Source: Sambucus nigra
Lineage: Eukaryota > Streptophyta > Magnoliopsida > Dipsacales > Adoxaceae
Direction: 5' to 3'
DNA length: 64,000 nucleotides
Assembly (NCBI GenBank): GCA_949130495.1
Contig: OX422210.1
Location: 28,370,681 to 28,434,680, forward strand
Positions 46,457 through 58,441 of the stretch are shown here, one piece after another. The position numbers were made by a program, and so were the translations under genes. The notes beneath the pieces are model-generated. The model searched no databases. It was not told where the DNA came from and saw nothing but the letters and a program-made list of their open reading frames with translations. Every line of letters begins with the position of its first letter. Position 1 is the first letter of the stretch.

Positions 46457-48544
46457 ATTCTAGTGTATAATTAGTTAGAAGTTAAAATCGTAGGTTGTAA
46501 ATAATTATTTTTTTTTTAATTGTAGTCTAGTGCAATTAGTTAAAAATTTTATTATTCTTTTTATGATGCTTGTTACTAACATGTTTTGTAGATTCAATAG
46601 ACTTGTGCTATCCGGAGATCGCTCCATTTTGGGTAATATCTTTTTTTTTTCTCTCTTTATGTTGTGTTCTTGATTCACATTGAGGAAAATTCAACATTTA
46701 AGTTAGGAGGTGTGGGTTATTCTTCTCATTACTTTTTTAGTTTCATTGATTTGATAACATGTTCATTCCAAGCATGCTTTTGTCAAAAAAATTTAAAATT
46801 TTCAAAAAATATTTTCTTTCTTGCTCCTCTTTTGTTGGCCTTTTTGCCATCATTTCTGATGATAAATTTAAATAAATGCCCAATTCAATAGATAATTCAA
46901 TGATACATGTTCTCGATTTTATAAGTTATTAAACTTCAGTCCTCAAATCATTGAGATTATAAATAACTTCATGAATTAAACCTTAATCCCATGAGTACAT
47001 GCACTTTTCTCGTTTTATTGATTTGGTTTAAGATTTCTATAACTCGGTAATCTTTTGTTGCATTGTATATACTTACATAAGTGAGATTCGAGACATACCT
47101 TCATTTGTGAATATTATACACTACTATTTCCTCATTAAAAATGTTAAATTCGTTGGTAATCTCACTATTCATTCATTTGATCGTTCATTAATTAAGTTCA
47201 TTTATGAAATGTGTTACTTGAGAATGATTTTTAAAGTTGTTTTGACTCGAAAATTGTGTAAACTTTAGGAAATTATTATAGACCATCTTTTTTTTATATC
47301 ACCCATATTAATCTTGACCTCACCTTATGTATTTCCCTAATCAACCCCTTTGAGCCTTAATATAGCCTTTCGTTTCATTACCCAAAATTCCATAACCAAC
47401 TCCACATTTGATTTATAAATCATACTTATTACCTTGCATACCTTTGATTGGAATAATACTTGGTATTGAATGATGTTCTTGCTTTGTGGTGGCAATTCAG
47501 CATGAAAACAATGAGAAAAGGGAAGAAAAGAAAGAAGTGAAATAGAAAAAAAAAAGAAGAGAAAAACAAAATAACACAAAAGGAAAAAAGTGAAGAAAAG
47601 AAAGAAGTGAAAAATAAAAGAAAGAGAAAGTTTGTACATTTTGTTTTTAGTGTTCAATAATCACTGTCGCTCTCCAATTTCATATCAAATGCTTGTTATG
47701 GAAGTTATTTTTTTCAATTTTGAAATTGCCCACAATTTTCTATTATCCCGAGTTTTCCATCTCCAAATACCTTATAATCCGTAAATATCCCCTTCCTTTC
47801 GGAACCTTAACCCCAAACCTACATTACAATCCTATAAAGTCATATGTGATCCTTGGGTAAATTCAATTTAAAAGTAATAATAGTTTTGATAATTTGTGAA
47901 AATATGTTTCGCCTCCTTTAGTGACGGTATCTTTCATTGAGATTACATGTTTTTTATTTTATATATAACGCTCTTCATTAGTGACAAGTGTGCGGCCTAG
48001 TTTCCATTTACATTTACTCTTTATGATCGCTTGTCCTTTGTATTACCTCCCTTTTCATAGTAATTTTATTTGTTTGGTGTAATATCCGGTGAGGATTGAA
48101 ATTATGCATGCTTTAATTTTTATTATCCGGTTTATATAAGTTTTTGCCAAATAATATTTTGCATGTGCTCGCTCCCCTCCCACTTTTAAGGTTTCAGTTC
48201 TATGAAGTTCATTCTATTATGTTATTAACGATGGACTTTTGTGTGAATTCATTCACTTTGCTAATAATGTGTTTGAAATATTTTTCATTATTGTTGGGCT
48301 TTTCGCATGTGGTTGGGCATAAATTTTGAGGAAACATTGATGTTTATGGTTTTCATCCCTGAAAATCCTCACGAGACGACACTCGTCCACTAGGGTAACC
48401 TAGGGATTTAATGGCTTATTGCAGCTAAATGCAATCGTTAGCCCGTGACAGTGGCTTTTATCTCTTTTGTACATATCTCCTTTCTGGTGGTTTACTTGTA
48501 GTTCTTCTCTCTTTGTATTTCATTGCTAGAGACTAGCAATGTGT
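46457..48544 (+). other. Internal non-coding region of the LARD-like element
   Basis: AT-rich with no convincing ORF. It holds a GA-rich tract (47505-47635) and a polypurine-like AAGTTAGGAGGTGTGGG at about 46699-46715, echoing the true tract at 48545. GCTAGAGACTAGC just before 48545 is a short inverted repeat. Confidence 0.55.
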
Positions 48545-48557
48545 AAGTTAGGGGGTG
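48545..48557 (+). other. Polypurine tract of the LARD-like element
   Basis: AAGTTAGGGGGTG directly before the 3' LTR start TGATTCG. Confidence 0.75.
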
Positions 48558-50090
48558 TGATTCGTATCGAATATTGCATGTTTTTACCCTCTTTATTTAT
48601 GCATTTTAGCCCCCTCGGGTACCTTAATTTCTATATTTATTCTCATTAAATAGACAATCTTTATTTTATATGTTTACATGTTTTGCGAGGTATAATTGAG
48701 CTTTTTTAGGTATTAAAGTGCCTAGCGTGAAGTTTGGATGCTTTCCGAAAAAGTTTCGTTGACTATTGCAACTTCGGGGGCATTTTAGTAATTTCAATAC
48801 TCAAGTTTTGATCCCGAGTTCTTCATGAAAGTTGTATCTCATTGATTTCTCTTCGCGTGGCCACCAACGGTGCATGATTCCAATTTATAATGAAGAGGTT
48901 ATGGCCTTTTGGGGAAGGTTTTATCTTCAAAAGAACATTCAGGGGCACATTCAAAGGCATTTTAGTTATTTTATTATTTTGTTTTTTCACCCAATGTCTT
49001 CTTGGAAGTTTTATCCCTCTAAGTTAGCTTCACTTAGCTTCCGATTGCACCCGATTTTGACTTATAATGAACAAGTTAAGGCATTTTCTGTATTGTTGAT
49101 CCAAGCTAAAGATTGAGACCTGCTATCGGCGAATCGATTTGGAAATTTTCCAAATCGATTCGGAATGCTAGAAAGTATGCAAATCTCTATTTTTAAGTGG
49201 GTTTTTGGTGGGGTATTTATATATAAACATTGTATTAAGCTGGGGGGATCATTTTTAGACATTAGTTAGGTTAGGTATTTTTGTGGAGCTACCCTCTCCT
49301 CCATTTCTCTTTGGGTGTATACCCATTAATGTAAGTTTTTCTTATTCATTATCTTCTTTGTTCATACATGCTTTTCTTATTTTATTTCTTGCTTTGTAGT
49401 TAATTTTATTGCTTAGTTAATTAGTTGTTGGTCGTTTAATTGTTGTTTTCTTTAGTAATTAGTTGTTTTCATTAGTTTTATTTATGTATTCTTCTTAGTT
49501 AAAGGGTTGGGGTTATGTTTCTGCCATTGATAGACGTTGAGCTCCAAAAGTTAGGTTTTGTGTAAAATTGCATTTAATTGAAATCGCATGTATTAAATTT
49601 GGAATGTTATGCGTTTAACTTTCTTTATCATGCAATGTTAGTGTTTATTGCGATATTCTGAATTTAATCCACGTGTGACTATTTTTTTATTAAATGTCTT
49701 ATGTCGCATTTTTGGATTAAATTCCTTCATGGTTGATATTTATAATTAGTTGAATATGCTTGGTTAAATCCTTTCGAATTAAAATTCTAATTATACGTTG
49801 TTTAGTCCATGGCAGGGATGTGACCCTAACTCTCGTTTTATTAATTCTTATTTAGTGTTAACTTCTTATTTTCCACTTTCGTTACTTCTAACCTATCACC
49901 TTTTACACTTTTATTTTAGAAGTGACAAATCAATTACAATCTGTCCAACACTCCATATGGATTCTTGATACCCGGACTGACCACTATACTCTCTTATCGA
50001 GTGTAGTAATAGTTTAGGTTTTTGTATAGAGGTGGTGGATCAAAAACAACAATAGTGCTTCTACACGAGCACTTAGTTCAAGCCTGACCA
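48558..50090 (+). repeat. 3' LTR of the LARD-like element
   Basis: 1533 bp, TGATTCGTATC...GCCTGACCA (the 5' copy ends GATCA, so TGAT...ATCA originally). Contains a perfect 16-bp inverted repeat with a one-base centre (49130-49162, CGAATCGATTTGGAAA arms). Confidence 0.82.
49130..49162. repeat. Perfect inverted repeat with AATCGATT arms
   Basis: Arms CGAATCGATTTGGAAA (49130-49145) and its exact complement (49147-49162) around a single T. The arm contains the same AATCGATT core as the chromovirus 2 LTR cluster. Confidence 0.95.
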
Positions 50091-53000
50091 GGTTTCTGAT
50101 CGAAAAAACACTTATCGATAATGATAAAAAGGATTTGATTGCCTTTTGAAAAATAATTTTAACCTTTTTTCTTGGGAGCCCAACGACCTGCAAGGGATTG
50201 ATCTCGAAGTTACTTTTCATCACCTTAACGTGGACACTGTCTTCAAGCCATTCACTCAAAAGGCATGTCGAATAGCCTCAAAAAAGGATAGAGTGGTGGA
50301 GAACGAAGTAGGAAAGCTTCTGGATGTAGGGTCTATTAGGGAAGTTAAGTTCCCTAAGTGTATGTCAAATCCAGTGGTAGTACAAAAGATTAACGGTAGC
50401 TGGAGAGTTTGCATCGACTTCATGGACCTCAACAAAGTATGCCCCTAAAAGAGTTTCCCCTGTAAAAGATTTATCAGTTGGTTAATGCCATGATAACATA
50501 TGAGCGAATAAGATTCTTGGATGCCTATTCGAGGTATCACCAGATCACATTGTTTGGCCCCGACTAGGACAAGACATCCTTCATCATGCTAGTTGGACTA
50601 TACTATTACAAAGTCATTTTATTCGCACTCAAGAATGCGGGGGGGGGGGGGGGGGGGAGGGGGGGACACTATGATGGTCTATATTGACGATATGTTAGTC
50701 AAGGCAGACACAAGGGTGACCATCTCAGGGACCTGGACAATACCCTCAGGCCCTATTAAATAAAGCTCAATGGAAGCAAGTGCTCATTTGAAGTCCAGTC
50801 GTGAAAATTTATGGGTTATCTGGTAAGCAAGAGAGGGATAGATGACAATCCAGACCAAATTGACACTATAACCACGGTCCAGCCGCCGAAGACATTGTGA
50901 GATATTTAGAAGCTTACTAGGATGCTTGAGACACTCAATTGTTTCATCTCCATGTCACCTGAGTGCTGCCAATCATTCTTTCAGCTTCTCAAGAAGGATA
51001 ATGGCCTCACCTGGAATGACGATTATTTGAAAATCCCTAGAGGAGATCAAGTCTTACTTTATCAAACTGTCCTTGCTATCAATCCCTGACGAATGAGATA
51101 CTATATACCTCTACCTTACGGTATCAAGTCACACGATTAGCTCAACTTTGGTATGCGAGAAGGAGGGAAGGCAGTGTACTGTCTATTATGCCACCAAGAC
51201 ACTCCTGGATGCAAAACAACGGTACTTACCACTCAAAACGTTAGCTACACTCTGGTAGTTTCCTTCAGAAAGATTAAGCACCATTTTGAAGCCTAATCAT
51301 TCATCGTTATCACTTTCTTTCCCCTAAAAGTTATTATTTGGAAAGCTAAACTCTCCGGACGATAGTTGAAATGGTCATTTGAGCTCGGAAGGTTCAATAT
51401 TCACTTTTAACTAAGAATAATAATTAAGGGGAAGATCTTCACCTATTTTATCGAAGAATTCACGAAAGACGAGCCTACCGACCAACAAATTGCGGAGCAA
51501 CCATCGAATAATGAAGCACAGTCTGAGGACTAGACCCGATACTTTGATGGAGACTCCAATTCTCAGGGGGTAGGAGTGGGGATTATCCTGGTCACTCTAG
51601 AGGACACTATCATCGATCAAGGAATCGGGATAGGATTTGAAGCCTCCAATAACGAAGCCGAATATAAGCACTCATAGCTATGCTAGGGAAAAGCGGCTCA
51701 ATGTGTTTAGTGACTCCAAACTGGTATCCAACCAAGTGAGTGGAGATTTCAATGCAAAAGATGATAAAATATTAGTCTGCCTCATTTTGGTATGGAAGCT
51801 CATGGTAGAATTCGAAGAATTCCACGTTCAATAGTTCCCCTAGGGGAAAAATAGTTATGCTGATGCCTTGGCAGTCCTTAGCTCGGCAGTGGACTCTGAC
51901 CTTATAAGAACGATCGAAGTGGAATTCCCCACTTAGCCCATTATTGATAAGACTATGGTCGCCAAGCAGATTCTCGCCCTAGAAAAAAGGTCTTAGATAG
52001 ATGAATCCAATCACTGCTGACTTGCAAAATGAGACGCTACTAGACGATAAGAAGTTGGCTTACCAAGTAATGGTTAAGGAAACTCGCTTCTATCTTGGTC
52101 CAGGAGGGAATCTTTATAAGATTTCTTTTACGGTCCTTACCTCTAGTGCGTTTACCCACAAGATATCGAGCAAGTCCTTCGCAATCTTTATGATGGAATC
52201 TGTGGGAGTCACGCAGGAGGAAAATCTCTGGCATTTTGAGCAATCAAGAAAGGCTACTAGTGGACACACATGCAGAAAAATGCAAGTATATATGCCTAAA
52301 AGTGTGGGAAATGCCAAAAGTTCTCTCCTATGTTCACCATCCAACTAAGGATTTGAAGTCTTTGACCAACCCATGGCCTTTTGAACAGTGTGGATTGGAT
52401 ATTGTGGCACCACTACCTATCGCATTTGGAAATCGTAAGTATCTTCTAATCGACACATATTACTTCACCAATGGGAAGAGGTAGAACCACTAGCCAACAT
52501 CCATGATGCGGACATGATGAGGTTAATTTGAAAGTATGTCATAACGTGATTTGGTGTACCAAGGGCCATCATCACTGACAACGGCACATATTTTGAAAGC
52601 GTCTTTTTCTAAAACTTTTGTGACGAACATGTCATCAAGCATTATTTTAGCTTAGTACTGTACCTCCAGAGAAACGGACAAGCAAAATCTTTTAATAAAA
52701 TGATACTTGATCGCCTGAAAAGAGACTAGAAAGAGCGAAAAAGTGTTTAGGTAGAAGAGCTCCCATGTCCTATAGGCCTATTGTACTACGCCCAGAAGGC
52801 AGATCGGGGAAATACCCTTGGAACTCGTGTATGGAATGGAAGCTACTATTCCGCTGGAAGATGGTCTCCCTACCATGAGAACCAACTTGGTCGACGAAGG
52901 ACTGAACGATGATGCCTTACACACTGAACTTGATCTAGCATATGAGAAAAGAGAGTAGGCTATGATTAAGTCGGCCTCATATCAGTAATAAATGGTAAAT

Positions 53001-53230
53001 AAGTACAAGAGAAGGGTTAATTCGAGTCAGTTCCAAATAAGAGACTATGTCCTGAGGTAAGTCCTCGGGAGTGCTGTAAGACCGTCAGATGGAAAACTGA
53101 GACCAAACTAGGAAGGGAAGTTCAAGGTGATTACGAATAATATTCAAGGAGCTTATCACATGAAAACGCTGGAGGGTAGAGAGATACCAAGAACATGGAA
53201 TGCTTCCAACCTCGAGAAGATCTACTTCTA
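50091..53230 (+). pseudogene. pol: Tat-type pol (RT, RNase H, integrase), heavily decayed
   Basis: The RT N-terminus is clear at 50146-50448 (VCIDFMDLNKVCP). The catalytic YIDDML block lies at 50680-50697. Between them the sequence is replaced by a run of G (50639-50665). RNase H is at about 51530-51910 (YFDGDSNSQGVGVGIILV, then ASNNEAEY). Integrase follows: zinc-binding region at about 52195-52320, core IITDNGTYFES at about 52569-52601, RNGQAKSFNK at about 52673-52700, and the characteristic C-terminal GKFKVI...GAYHMKTLEG...WNASNLEKIYF ending at about 53228. More than a dozen stops and several frameshifts are present. Homology to Tat-type pol is strong despite the decay. Confidence 0.85.
50639..50665. 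repeat. Poly-G run inside the RT domain
   Basis: Nineteen G, one A, seven G. It replaces roughly 55 bp of expected RT sequence just upstream of the YIDD motif. It may be real slippage or an assembly/base-calling artefact. Confidence 0.95.
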
Positions 53231-53434
53231 GTCTTATTCCTCTATTGCAACAAATCTAATTTATGCAAATTTTTATTTCAAACTCATGTTGCTCACATGT
53301 TAATATTTTATAAATAAAGACCTATTTGCTCTTATGTCTTGATTATCTCAGTTTTGTATGATGTTTTACCTTGGTATCATGAACCTATTCCAAGAAAACA
53401 TCTCCACCCAAGTGCACCAAGCAGGATTACACTT

Positions 53435-53610
53435 GATTATAATAAGTTTCTCAACTTGTTCTATTCAAGGTTTCCTCACACCAAATGGATTTCCATCTGA
53501 TTACAATAAGTCATTCAACTTATTCTAGTCAAGAAATTTTCTAGTAAAGAGTAGGAGTTAGGTTAGTCACAATAAGTTGTTAAGTTTATTTCGATTAAGA
53601 GAGTCCTTAG
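53435..53610. repeat. Approximately 65-bp tandem repeat, three degenerate copies
   Basis: Core GATTACAATAAGTNNNTCAA recurs at 53435, 53499 and about 53565 (periods 64 and 66). Located between integrase and the antisense gene, like the 61-bp array at 5522-5815. Confidence 0.75.
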
Positions 53611-54479
53611 GTCTTTGTCATTTTAAACACAAAGGACCTCACAGGTTTCCCAGACAACAATAAAAGCCCTACAGGGGATCCTTAGGTGAAAAGCCAAATT
53701 AAGTTAGTTGCCAACTATGTTGGTTGATAAAAATCCTGAAAGGGTGGATGGCCCAATAACCAGGTGAATTTTTTCCATCACCTCTCCTAGGCTGAAGGAA
53801 GTGTGACAACACGATTTAAAAGGTAAGGAGGATTGAATGATACATGCTAAGGCATATTGGACTGGAAAATGCATAATAATTATTATTAACTCTATTTAGT
53901 CGGCACACACCCAAAATACACAATAGTTAATAAATAACTTCATTTATTTGGAAGAGTCCTAAAAGTTACAAAACACCTATGGTGTTAATTACATAGCGGA
54001 ATTACAAAAAAATATATTGAAATGGCACAGACTATTTATGGTCGAAGAGCCATAAATTCTGTTATTTACCTTCTCTGACCATCATTTGGGTTGGGGTTAA
54101 ACTCTTCCTCACTGCAAAGATCTACCTTAAAGTTGTTTAGCAGCTGATAAGAAATAGAATCTAGGGGAACCCACTGCTCATCTTTCCCAAAAGGAGGTCA
54201 GCACTATGTCGAGTAGTCTACTTAGTACATATACCATAGCTGGGACTCTTTTGGTTCTTTGGGCACTTTGTGGGCGGTTAACCATCCATGTTTGGATGCA
54301 ACGTCCTGTGCTTCCTGTAACCTCACAGGTGCATCCCGCCAGCCCTCATCGTAGCTTGTTGACCACACAGCTAGGGGGCCCATTACGAATAGGAACCTGA
54401 GCCTCTTTATATGTCTCGAAATCTCGAATATAATGAAAATTTTCCTTTGAGAATCTTCCTCTACTTTATAAAGATTCTA

Positions 54480-56708
54480 CTTTAGAGCATTGTTCTCCAA
54501 CTGGACTAGCTTACCAGCCATACTTAATATCCTCTAAGTCCTAGAGATTGTCTTTTAATTTGGTGACTAACTCATAGTGTTCCTTATACGCCTCTGTTCT
54601 TGGCTTCAACGCTTTACAAACCTTTATAAATGCTCGACGAGCTAGCTCGCTCACTCTAGGGCCTAATATCTTTTCAAGGTTCTTAGAAGAAGAAGAACTA
54701 TCTTCAACAACAAGATATAAGCACTAAGGTAAACAGAAATCATAGAGAAAATTAGTAAAAGAGAATATATTCCTTTTATTGATCATTGAAGAGGTAGGAA
54801 GATCCATTACAACAAAGGAAAAGGAGAGAACAATGTTTGGATAGAAAAATAAAAAATAAAAGCCTAAATCTACAAGCTTCACTCGTTCACCTGCTCAGAT
54901 AACTCCGATGCTTTTCCTTTGGCTGCAACCTTCTTATCATGTTCAGTAGCTGCCTCAACCTGATTCGAGGTTCCTTTGATATGGTCGATTCCATGACCAA
55001 CAAAAGTCTTCTCCTCAATAATCGGAGGACCTAGATGATACCTCCCTAAAAGATTAAAATGAGAAGTCACTCCCGCCACAGTTAAGACTTTGTCTTATCC
55101 TTTCTTAAAGATCGCCTTTCAAGCATAGGTAATTTGGATTTCGGCGTCATCATACGCCGCATTCCAACCTTGCTAATAGCTGTTCTCTTTGATGGAAGGG
55201 ATCTTATGGCCATCTACTTCACCTGCCCGACCAACTTCTCGTTCTCTATGGCTAATAAGCTATTAGTCATCTTCAGTGAGGCCATCGCCTCAATGGTGGA
55301 CTTTTTCTCTAGCTCATATAGGAATTCTTTAAGGCCTCAGCCAATTTTATTTTTTTCTTGGACTGGTAGATATGACCATCCAAAAGACTAAAAAATTCTG
55401 CCAAAAACTACAAAATATGAAGGATATGAGTATTGGAAAAGAAACCACATCTCAACATGAAAAGAAATCGACATAAGATAACACTTACCAAGGCAAGAGC
55501 CTGAGAAGATCGCAAGGGAAGCTGGTATCGACTTCTTACAGTCAGTAGTATGTACTGCCCATTTCATCAGGGTGGGGCAAATAGATGGGTTGACGAACAT
55601 ACTCTCGACCAAGAAAACACTATAAATGGATGAGATCTTTATCAGGTCCTCAATGACCTTTTTCTTCTCTTTTTTCCCCCTTATCTTCTTCTCTCATTTT
55701 CCTTCTCAGTAGCCCTCGTGCTGGGGCTACCAGGCCTGGGGGAATCCTTATCTAACCCCTTTAGGGCCTTAACCCTAGCAGACAGAAGGACCTGGTCATC
55801 ATCATCATCATCATCACCTTCAAGAATCGGCCTTCTTCTAGGAGGATGCATTTGATCTTCTTTCTCTTCTTCTTGGGAAAAAAAGTCAATGTCTATTGGT
55901 TCAGAGCAAGCAATACCCTTGCCTGGAATGGTAATCTCAAGAACATCCTCCATCGGGCGAGCGACAAATCTGGAGGTGGTATTGGTGTATTCCAACAAGT
56001 AATCAGCAGTCTGAGGATGCTCACCATCAAGTAGCTTATCCTTTATCCCCTAGCCTTCCGCAAATTTTCGATCCTTGTGAGATGAATAAGTGGTTCCTTA
56101 TTCTTATAAATTCACTCAACATACACACATTAGGAAGTAAATCAAGTGGTAGAAATATAAATTCAATAATTTACAGAAAAGAACAATTAACAACCTATGT
56201 GATCCTCCCCCAGTGAGGGCAAAAGGGGTCTCCGCGCTTCTCACCCTTAGTAAGGGAAGGATGTTGCTAGTTTGGGGTGATAAAACCCTGATCCTAATAT
56301 CCTTTATTAGAATCAGGCAAGTTCACGACCAGGATTCTGTTAGCCTTCTGCGCTTTCAAGTACAAAAGACCATCAAAAATATGCAACCATCCGTAGCTGA
56401 ATCTGATCTCGTGGACCCCTAGGTTGGTCTCAAACAGTTCATTGATCCTGTGAAATCCGTTCACAATCCTACAAGTGTTGAGGACACAATGGGCAGGGAC
56501 GACATCAAAATAATAAAAAAAACTCTAGAAATAGGCGATATAGGGGAAAGGTGAAACCCCCTTGGACTACAACCAAGGTGTACATCTAGTGCCCGTCATC
56601 CGTGTCTTAGACATTTTTGGGCATGGGGACACAGTCGATGTCCACCTAGTCCGAAAAAGAATACATTTTTCTAAACTCTTCTACAGTTCTGCCATCCAGA
56701 GTGGCCAT
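54480..56708 (-). pseudogene. Antisense accessory gene of Tat element 2 (Transposase_28-like)
   Basis: Minus-strand gene opposite to pol. Start ATG at 56708 (MATLDGRTVEEFRKMYSFS). Around 56565-56350, in shifting frames, the sequence spells GGFTFPLYR, VVPAHCVLNTCRIVNGF and a following helical part. That is the plant Transposase_28 pattern (G-F-x-F-P-L ... V-x-P-x-Q-L-x-P-N-x-W-R). Downstream are an acidic low-complexity region with seven consecutive Asp (about 55820-55800), a Ser/Pro/Arg-rich linker, and a C-terminal coiled coil (KNLEKILGPRVSELARRAF, about 54690-54630). Multiple stops and frameshifts, and introns are likely. The first Tat element carries the C-terminal half of a similar gene in the same antisense arrangement. 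Function unknown. Confidence 0.6.
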
Positions 56709-57147
56709 TGAAGAAAGAAATTCAAACAAAAAGAAGAGAAATAATAACGAACTTACACGAAGAAAGTAGTGAGAAAGAACTCTGAAAATATAGAGAACTA
56801 GCAAGAAAGCTCTAAGTAAAGTTCATAAAGAAGAAAGGTTGGAAGGCAAGAGTGACAGTTTCTTACAACTGAACTATATTTAAACTTTATGTGAAATGAT
56901 GGGAAACAGTTCCCAAGGATAATTTTGACACTTTAAATGACTGTTCGGACCCGCGCACCCCCGTTGTTTCAAGGTTATTACAAGTCTGCCATTCTAGTCA
57001 CCTCTAAATCTACTTGGACGAGTGTACTCTTAACAGTTATCAGGTTTAACAGATGTGCCATAATGATTATTAACAGTTTAGTTCATGAACACAAAATCTA
57101 TTGGCCTAACATCTGAGCGTAAATATTTTAGTGGCAATTGGGAGGAC
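56709..57147. other. Region between the antisense gene and 3' LTR of Tat element 2
   Basis: Non-coding. On the minus strand it would be the upstream region of the antisense gene. Ends in a purine-rich GGCAATTGGGAGGAC (57133-57147), a likely polypurine tract. Confidence 0.5.
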
Positions 57148-57576
57148 TGAATTTATTCACTAGGCCCACTATGTTAGTCGAGCAACCCAGTGCGTAGCAA
57201 GGACATCTCGGCCTAATCAGATATTAAATTTTCTTGGATTTGTATTTAACTTGTGATTAAATACATGTTGATAGGCTCAAATCGGTTAGCCATAATCTCA
57301 GAGAGATATTCAGGGACACCTTACGAGCTATCTACAAGTTGGATGAATTACTTGTAGAATTCAACCACTTATTTTTTAGAACTATAAATGCAAATCTCGA
57401 CCTCGGGGCAAAGTGGATGTCATTTTGATTGCTTGAGAGAACCTTAATAGAATAATAACCTCTCTGTGGATGTAGTCAAATTGTCGAACCACGTATATTT
57501 AATGTTGTTTGTGATCATTTATTTTCTGCTTTTTATTTTCTTTCTGGGATCGTATTATTGTGATAAATCTGAACTC

Positions 57577-57577
<1 letters not shown>
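57148..57577 (+). repeat. Probable 3' LTR of Tat element 2
   Basis: Starts TGAATTTATTCAC after a polypurine tract. Contains TATA-like ACTATAAATGCA (about 57381) and GTGGATGTAG...GAACCAC (57466-57492), the word shared by all three Tat-type LTRs here. The end is unclear because it merges with a TA microsatellite. Confidence 0.55.

Positions 57578-57648
<71 letters not shown>
57578..57648. repeat. TA microsatellite
   Basis: About 34 TA units, flanked by ACTCAC on the left and GTGAGT on the right, so the whole block can fold on itself. ORFs across it are artefacts. Confidence 0.95.
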
Positions 57649-57652
<4 letters not shown>

Positions 57653-57801
57653 GTAAATTCTTTATGGTAAAAATTTTCATAGCTTTTCATTAATTTTCTC
57701 TCAAACCTTTTCCTAATCTTCTTCTCCCATAAAGACGATTTTCCTTATCTCTCAATATATATAGTTTTATCTAGTAGCCATTCTCCTTCTCTACAAATTT
57801 T

Positions 57802-58384
57802 GAAAGTTTGACATATTTTTAAAAATATCAAAAAAAGTTATTTTGACCTGAGTTTTTTCGTATAAGTCCCTTGAATGTTTAAATACCATATAAAAAATTC
57901 AACTCAAAAATATTTTTTTTTACTATTTTAAAAAAATCAGTATGTAAACTTGGTATGTATGAGAGCCTGACTCTCTCTCTCTCTCTCTCGAAAGAGAGAG
58001 AGAGAGACGCTCATGTGCACACTAAGTTTGCACATTATTTTTTTTAAATAGTAAACAAAATATTTTTCAGTTGATTTTTTTTGTGTGATATTATAACATT
58101 TCAACGGATCTATGTAAAAAAAATCAGCTCAAAAAAAACTTTTTTCGCTATTTTTGAAAAATCAGTCAAACTTTCACTGCTTTAAAGCACTTTAAAAGCT
58201 GTGAAAGTTTGACCGATTTTTTAAAAATAATAAAAAACATTTTTTTGAGCTGATTTTTTTACATGGGTCCCTTGAAATGTTTAAATATCATATAAAAAAA
58301 ATTAACTCAAAAATATATTTTTTAATGCTTTAAAAAAATTGGTGTGCGTCAGCACGGTGCAAACTTAGTGTGCACAGGAGCCTG

Positions 58385-58410
<26 letters not shown>
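57802..58410. repeat. Three-arm repeat: direct, inverted, direct
   Basis: A unit of about 200 bp starting GAAAGTTTGAC and ending GCCTG(T/A)CTCTCTCTC occurs at 57802-57990 and 58203-58410 in the same direction (401 bp apart). An inverted copy lies between (about 57990-58176). The inner arms include the perfect inverted pair TGTGCACACTAAGTTTGCAC (58013) and its complement (58357). The unit has no ORF. Possibly a foldback element that duplicated. Confidence 0.8.

Positions 58411-58440
<30 letters not shown>

Positions 58441-58441
<1 letters not shown>

Larger units (their letters stand above)
44380..50090 (+). mobile_element. LARD-like non-autonomous LTR retrotransposon, 5'-truncated
   Basis: Plus-strand element with a truncated 5' LTR (about 44380-45323), primer-binding site (45327), internal region with one unrecognised coding segment (about 45510-46456) and long non-coding sequence, polypurine tract (48545-48557) and full 3' LTR (48558-50090). 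No gag, protease, RT or integrase motif is present, so it must have relied on another element. The primer-binding site and the CTAGAGACTAGC...TTAGGGGGTG layout before the 3' LTR resemble Athila-derived elements. The LTR copies differ by perhaps 15% by eye, so it is old. Confidence 0.75.
50091..57577 (+). mobile_element. Tat-type Ty3/gypsy element 2, 5'-truncated
   Basis: Plus-strand remnant beginning abruptly at the LARD 3' LTR. Order: RT, RNase H, integrase (50091-53230), tandem repeats (53435-53610), a minus-strand gene (54480-56708) and a 3' LTR (about 57148-57577). The layout matches Tat-group elements with an antisense extra gene. LTR, gag and protease of the 5' side are missing, replaced by the LARD-like element. 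Confidence 0.78.
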
